Assembly: GCF_029633865.1 (NCBI RefSeq)
Contig: NC_079211.1
Span: 147,327,043 to 147,391,042 of the forward strand
DNA length: 64,000 nucleotides
Direction of reading: 5' to 3'
From: Lampris incognitus
Lineage: Eukaryota; Chordata; Actinopteri; Lampriformes; Lampridae
In this document: one piece after another, positions 61,010-64,000 of the stretch
How positions within the stretch are numbered: the stretch's first letter is position 1
Layout of the letters: each line of letters starts with the position of its first letter
Made by a program: the position numbers and the translations under genes
Notes under the pieces: model-generated
The model's input: only the letters and a program-made list of their open reading frames with translations
Told to the model about the DNA's origin: nothing
Databases searched by the model: none

Positions 61010-61270
61010 CAGCGCCCCGCGCCGACTCGCCGGCCCCTCGGCTACGTTACCTGCATTCGGGATCGGCAGAGAAAACTGGGCGACCAGAGTGACAAAGACA
61101 TGCAGACGGAGCGTTTGCGCCGCTCAGACCTCCGAACACCCCGGGACGCAGAAGGAAGAACAACAAACATGGCTTCCGCTCGTGCCCGTACGTCTGACCC
61201 CCCCCCCCCTCGAGAACGTGCGAGGATGTTGTTCTGCTTCCTCTCCTTCCTCCTGTTTTTTTTTCTTTCA
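60600..61270. promoter_or_regulatory. cnot6l: CpG island, likely cnot6l promoter and first exon
   Basis: Very high G+C and CpG content, with a (GGC)n run at 60980-61010. This is the only long island upstream of cnot6l that is not obviously a transposon. A YY1-like AACATGGCTTCC lies at 61164-61178. The reading frames here are compositional. Confidence 0.6.
61051..61260 (-). other. cnot6l: Predicted non-coding exon 1 of cnot6l (3' end at 61051)
   Basis: The minus strand reads CCCGAATGCAG|GTAACG, a good donor. Joining it to exon 2 gives ...TGC AGA TTA TCA GGC ATG, that is C-R-L-S-G-M. This matches R-L-x-G-M of the human MRLIGM extension in both frame and residues. The fish sequence lacks the ATG that starts the longer human form, so translation should begin at MPKEK. 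The 5' limit is a guess. Confidence 0.5.
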
Positions 61271-61334
61271 TGGCGACCGGAAAACAACGTTAGGCGCATT
61301 ACCGCCACCTACTGGATGGGAATGATACTTGAAT

Positions 61335-61935
61335 TCTTCTATGTGACGTTACGGCTGCTCCCGTTAGGGGGCGCCACAGCGGATCGTCCGTTTCCATCGC
61401 TTCCCGTCCTCTGCGTCTTCCTCCGTCACACCAGCCACCCGCATGTCCTCCCTCTCCACATCCATAAACCTCCTCTTTGGCCTTCCTCTTCTCCTCTTCC
61501 CTGGCAGCTCCATATTCAGCATCCTTCTCCCAGTATACCCAGCATCTCTCCTCCACACATGTCCAAACCATCTCCATCTTGTCTCTCTCGCTTTGTCTCC
61601 ACACCGTCCAGCCTGAGCTGTCCCTCTAATATACTCGTTCCTAACCCTGTCCTTCTTCATCACTCCCAATGAAAATCTTATCATCTTCACATCTGCCACC
61701 TCCAGCTCCACCTCCTGTCTTCTCATCAGTGCCACTGTCTCCAAACCATACAACATAGCTGGTCTCAACCACCATCTTGTAAACCTTCTCTATAACTCTT
61801 GCTGGTACCCTTCTGTCACAAATCACCCCTGACACTCTTCTCCACCCTGCCTGCACTCTCTTCTCCACCTCTCTTCTGCACTCCCCGTTACTTTGGACAG
61901 CTGTATTTAAACTCATACGCCTGTCAACAGTAAGA
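61335..61935 (-). mobile_element. RTE/CFDP2-like LINE 3' portion
   Basis: The minus strand has NGECRREVEKRVQAGWRRVS, VICDRRVPARVIEKVYKMVV and, after a frame change near 61768, MLYGLETVALMRRQEVELEV through RWFGHVWRRDAGYTGRRMLN to RRGRPKRRFMDVERED. The 3' end GGCGCCACAGCGGATCG is near 61375. Same family as 25771-26202. Confidence 0.85.
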
Positions 61936-62127
61936 CAAAAAAACACATCAAAAGCACAGGAGGGAAAGAAAAACACATCCCAGTGACGTGTACCAAGAAG
62001 AAACAGATGCCAATGCTACGCACAAGCCCAACATCCACTGTGTCGTAGAAAGACAAACGAAAAAGAGAAAAGTAATTAGGAATGTTTGGAGATAAGTAAA
62101 ACTTTAACGGTTAACACGACTGCTCAT

Positions 62128-62200
62128 CGTCCCTATATCTCTTGAAAAGCCGTCCTTTGTACTTCTTCTTGAACTGTGTAATGTTTGTAATAATAATAAT
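62128..62200 (+). repeat. Left half of a repeat split by a 970-bp insertion
   Basis: TCGTCCCTATATCTCTTGAA and TTCTTGAACTGTGTAATGTT match 35870-35940. The continuation TTGCTTGAGTTCCATG is found at 63170. Confidence 0.65.
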
Positions 62201-62237
62201 GATAATGATAATAAATCAAACTCATACAGCGCTTTTC
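62190..62237 (-). mobile_element. Retroposon 3'-tail with (AAT)n
   Basis: AATAATAATAATGATAATGA then TAAATCAAACTCATACAGCG and CTTTTCAGG resembles the common fish retroposon end '(AAT)n-AAA...TATAGCGCTTTTCA'. It is the left edge of the inserted block. Confidence 0.5.
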
Positions 62238-62936
62238 AGGGGTGGATGGGAAGGGGGGCAGACATACAGGGGTGGATGGAAGGGGGCCAGACATACAGGG
62301 GTGGATGGAAGGGGGCCAGACATACAAGGGTGGATGGGAAGGGGGCAGACATACAGGGGTGGATGGGAAGGGGGGCAGACATACAGGGGTGGATGGAAGG
62401 GGGCCAGACATACAAGGGTGGATGGGAAGGGGGCAGACATACAGGGGTGGATGGGAAGGGGGCCAGACATACAGGGGTGGATGGGAAGGGGGACAGACAT
62501 ACAGGGGTGGATGGGAAGGGGGACAGACATACAGGGGTGGATGGGAAGGGGGACAGACATACAGGGGTGGATGGGAAGGGGGCCAGACATACAGGGGTGG
62601 ATGGGAAGGGGGCAGACATACAGGGGTGGATGGGAAGAGGGGCAGACATACAGGGGTGGATGGGAAGGGGGCAGACATACAGGGGTGGATGGGAAGGGGG
62701 TCAGACATACAGGGGTGGATGGGAAGGGGGCAGACATACAGGGGTGGATGGGAAGGGGGCAGACATACAGGGGTGGATGGGAAGGGGGCCAGACATACAG
62801 GGGTGGATGGGAAGGGGGCCAGACATACAGGGGTGGATGGGAAGGGGGACAGACATACAGGGGTGGATGGGAAGGGGGCCAGACATACAGGGGTGGATGG
62901 GAAGGGGGCCAGACATACAGGGGTGGATGGTAAGGG
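62238..62936. repeat. 30-bp G-rich minisatellite, 24 copies
   Basis: Unit GGGTGGATGGGAAGGGGGCA followed by GACATACAGG. I count 24 units, with variation in the G-run (four to six G, CC, AC, TC) and in ATGGGAA versus ATGGAA. No spacers. No stop codons occur in several frames on both strands, so long frames here are an artefact of the unit. Confidence 0.97.
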
Positions 62937-63162
62937 GGGCTACGAGAGGGAGACGCAGAAGCCACATACAACTACAGTAGTACTCTCCCACTTGAACACA
63001 TCCAAAAGGGCAAGAAAAACAAAACAACAACAGCACTGTGGGCCTTGGTTTTCTGTAGGGGGTTACTCCCGTAGCCTACTCCTCTCCCGAGGTGTCACCT
63101 AGTGGCACTCTTTGACCCATAGCTGGGGGCTGCATGGTTCGTGGGCATCAGGGGATATAATC

Positions 63163-63290
63163 ATGTACATTGCTTGAGTTCCATGCTCAAACTGTTCCAC
63201 AATTTTACCCTAGAGACTGAAATGTGACTAGCTTGGTCTAGCCAGAAAGGCACGAACTGAGGAAGCCTCTTGGATGAGAGGCGAAACGTC
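63163..63290. repeat. Right half of the split repeat plus fish retroposon motif
   Basis: TTGCTTGAGTTCCATGCTCA continues the repeat begun at 62128. It leads into GAGGAAGCCTCTTGGATGAG and GGCGAAACGTCTTC, a widespread fish repeat motif. Confidence 0.5.
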
Positions 63291-63291
63291 T

Positions 63292-63675
63292 TCACGGATA
63301 TACACCAAGTCCAGCTGCACTTGATTCAACTCCTTTGGAGAACCACGACCTGGATGAACGAGAACATTCACAGACTGAAATGCCCATGCTTTTCAAAGTT
63401 GTACCAACACACAAGTTCTTGAAGTTTAATTTCCCTCTCAAATTATATTCCCCCCCTATTTTTTGCATATTACTCGGTAGTAGATTGTTTCTTGCTTTGA
63501 ACTGTGCTCTGTTAAATTCTCCTAAATCCCTGAACTTCAAGACCCTTGACTTGAAAACTAGCTTGTTGATGTGTTCATGATATCCTACGTTATTAACTAT
63601 GCTGGTGGCTCTTTTACATAATGGTTGTAGGTTGGTTTTGTAGGTGTTACCCCATACCTCCACACAGTAGTTCAT
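63292..63675 (-). pseudogene. LINE reverse-transcriptase C-terminal fragment
   Basis: MNYCVEVWGNTYKTNLQPLC, KRATSIVNNVGYHEHINKLV, LKFRDLGEFNRAQFKARNNL and GGEYNLRGKLNFKNL follow the order at the C-terminus of a common fish non-LTR reverse transcriptase (YCxEVWG). It is 5'-truncated. Confidence 0.7.
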
Positions 63676-63702
63676 TCATTCATTCATTCATTCATTCATT
63701 CA
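63671..63702. repeat. (ATTC)n microsatellite
   Basis: A run of ATTC units at the 3' tail of the element that follows. Confidence 0.9.
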
Positions 63703-63911
63703 TCAGCCGTTTCTCCGGGGTGGGGTCGCGGTGGCAGCAAGCTACGTAGGCCACTCCAGACGTCCCTCTCCCCAGTAACACCCTCCAGCTCCTCCAGGAG
63801 GATCCCAAGGCCTTCCCAGGCCAGATTAGACCTGTGGTCCCTCCAGCGAGTTCTGGGTCTACACCGGGGTCTACCCCCAGTTGGCCGTGCCCGGAAAACC
63901 TCATCACTCAC
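63703..63911 (-). mobile_element. 3' end of the PPGRLP-type LINE family
   Basis: EVFRARPTGGRPRCRPRTRW and EGLGILLEELEGVTGERDVW match the C-terminus of the element at 44304-45055. The (ATTC)n run forms its tail. Confidence 0.75.
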
Positions 63912-64000
63912 AGGTTTGTAAATCCCCTCACGAGGTGTACTTACTCATTTTTAAAAGAGAAACATGTCGTTATGATGAAGCATATGGATTTAATTAAGTG

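Noticed and set aside
60593-61672. 359-codon frame on the plus strand
   Set aside because: It lies in a CpG island with repeated Arg/Ala/Gly codons and then runs into an antisense LINE. It is compositional, not a gene.
62238-62936. CRISPR-like array of 30-bp repeats
   Set aside because: Units are directly tandem without spacers and the DNA is vertebrate. It is a minisatellite. The same applies to the 25-bp array at 13636.
62142-63102. Long open frames (up to ~286 codons) on both strands over the 30-bp repeats
   Set aside because: They result from a 30-bp unit without stop codons in several frames. There are no splice, start or motif features.

Overview
The window is vertebrate nuclear DNA, almost certainly from a percomorph-like teleost. 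It has intron-split genes with GT/AG junctions. Two immune and RNA-decay genes lie next to each other as in the human CXCL13-CNOT6L block (4q21). The rest is a dense fish-type load of tRNA-derived SINEs, L2/L1/RTE-like LINE fragments, hAT, Tc1 and Harbinger-like DNA transposons, MITEs and minisatellites. I see no prokaryotic or viral gene organisation. Most open frames longer than 60 codons lie inside repeats and are not genes. Two protein-coding genes could be assembled exon by exon. (1) A CXC chemokine, best called cxcl13-like, on the + strand (four coding exons, 21493-27200, 123 aa). It has a TATA box about 70 bp before the start codon, a signal peptide and a C-x-C four-cysteine core. (2) cnot6l, the CCR4-type deadenylase subunit of the CCR4-NOT complex, on the - strand (eleven coding exons, 57174 down to 33388). 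The exon lengths sum to 1662 nt, which is 553 aa plus stop, and all catalytic residues are present. A non-coding first exon is predicted in a CpG island at about 61.05-61.26 kb. The two genes are convergent. Their nearest poly(A) signals lie only 35 bp apart at about 27.7 kb, which implies a 3' UTR of about 5.7 kb for cnot6l. Layout: 0-6 kb, a decayed ZMYM1-like hAT transposon broken up by an L2 LINE and SINEs. 6-21 kb, intergenic mosaic of SINEs, a recurrent repeat here called family D, MITEs, a 25-bp minisatellite and an L1 3' end. Two tandem duplications in this part contain copied DNA from elsewhere in the window. 21.4-27.7 kb, cxcl13-like, with nested MITEs in intron 1 and two tandem arrays plus a nested LINE/RTE pair in intron 2. 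27.7-57.2 kb, cnot6l, with introns holding a full-length but dead Tc1 element, a small hAT inserted in a minisatellite, an inverted SINE pair, an L1 ORF1 relic, a MITE and a solo LTR. 57.3-61.3 kb, upstream region of cnot6l with a Harbinger-like foldback element, a SINE-in-SINE and the CpG island. 61.3-64 kb, LINE fragments and a 24-copy G-rich 30-bp minisatellite. SINE naming used here: SINE-1 has the 5' end GGGCGTCCGGGTAGCG and a tail near AATTGGGGAGAAAA. SINE-2 has the head GGTGGCGCAGTGGTTAGCGC and ends in (ATGG)n. SINE-3 has a SINE-2-like head with a different tail. SINE-4 has a different tRNA head with a SINE-1-like tail. These names are local. No database search was possible, so family assignments rest on recognition of protein motifs and termini. 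Nothing in the window is a clearly undescribed molecular system. The most unusual observations are the two template-switch-like duplications at 10.1 kb and 16.6 kb, the tail-to-tail gene ends, the transposon-in-minisatellite beside cnot6l exon 8, and an alternative secretory start in the chemokine gene.
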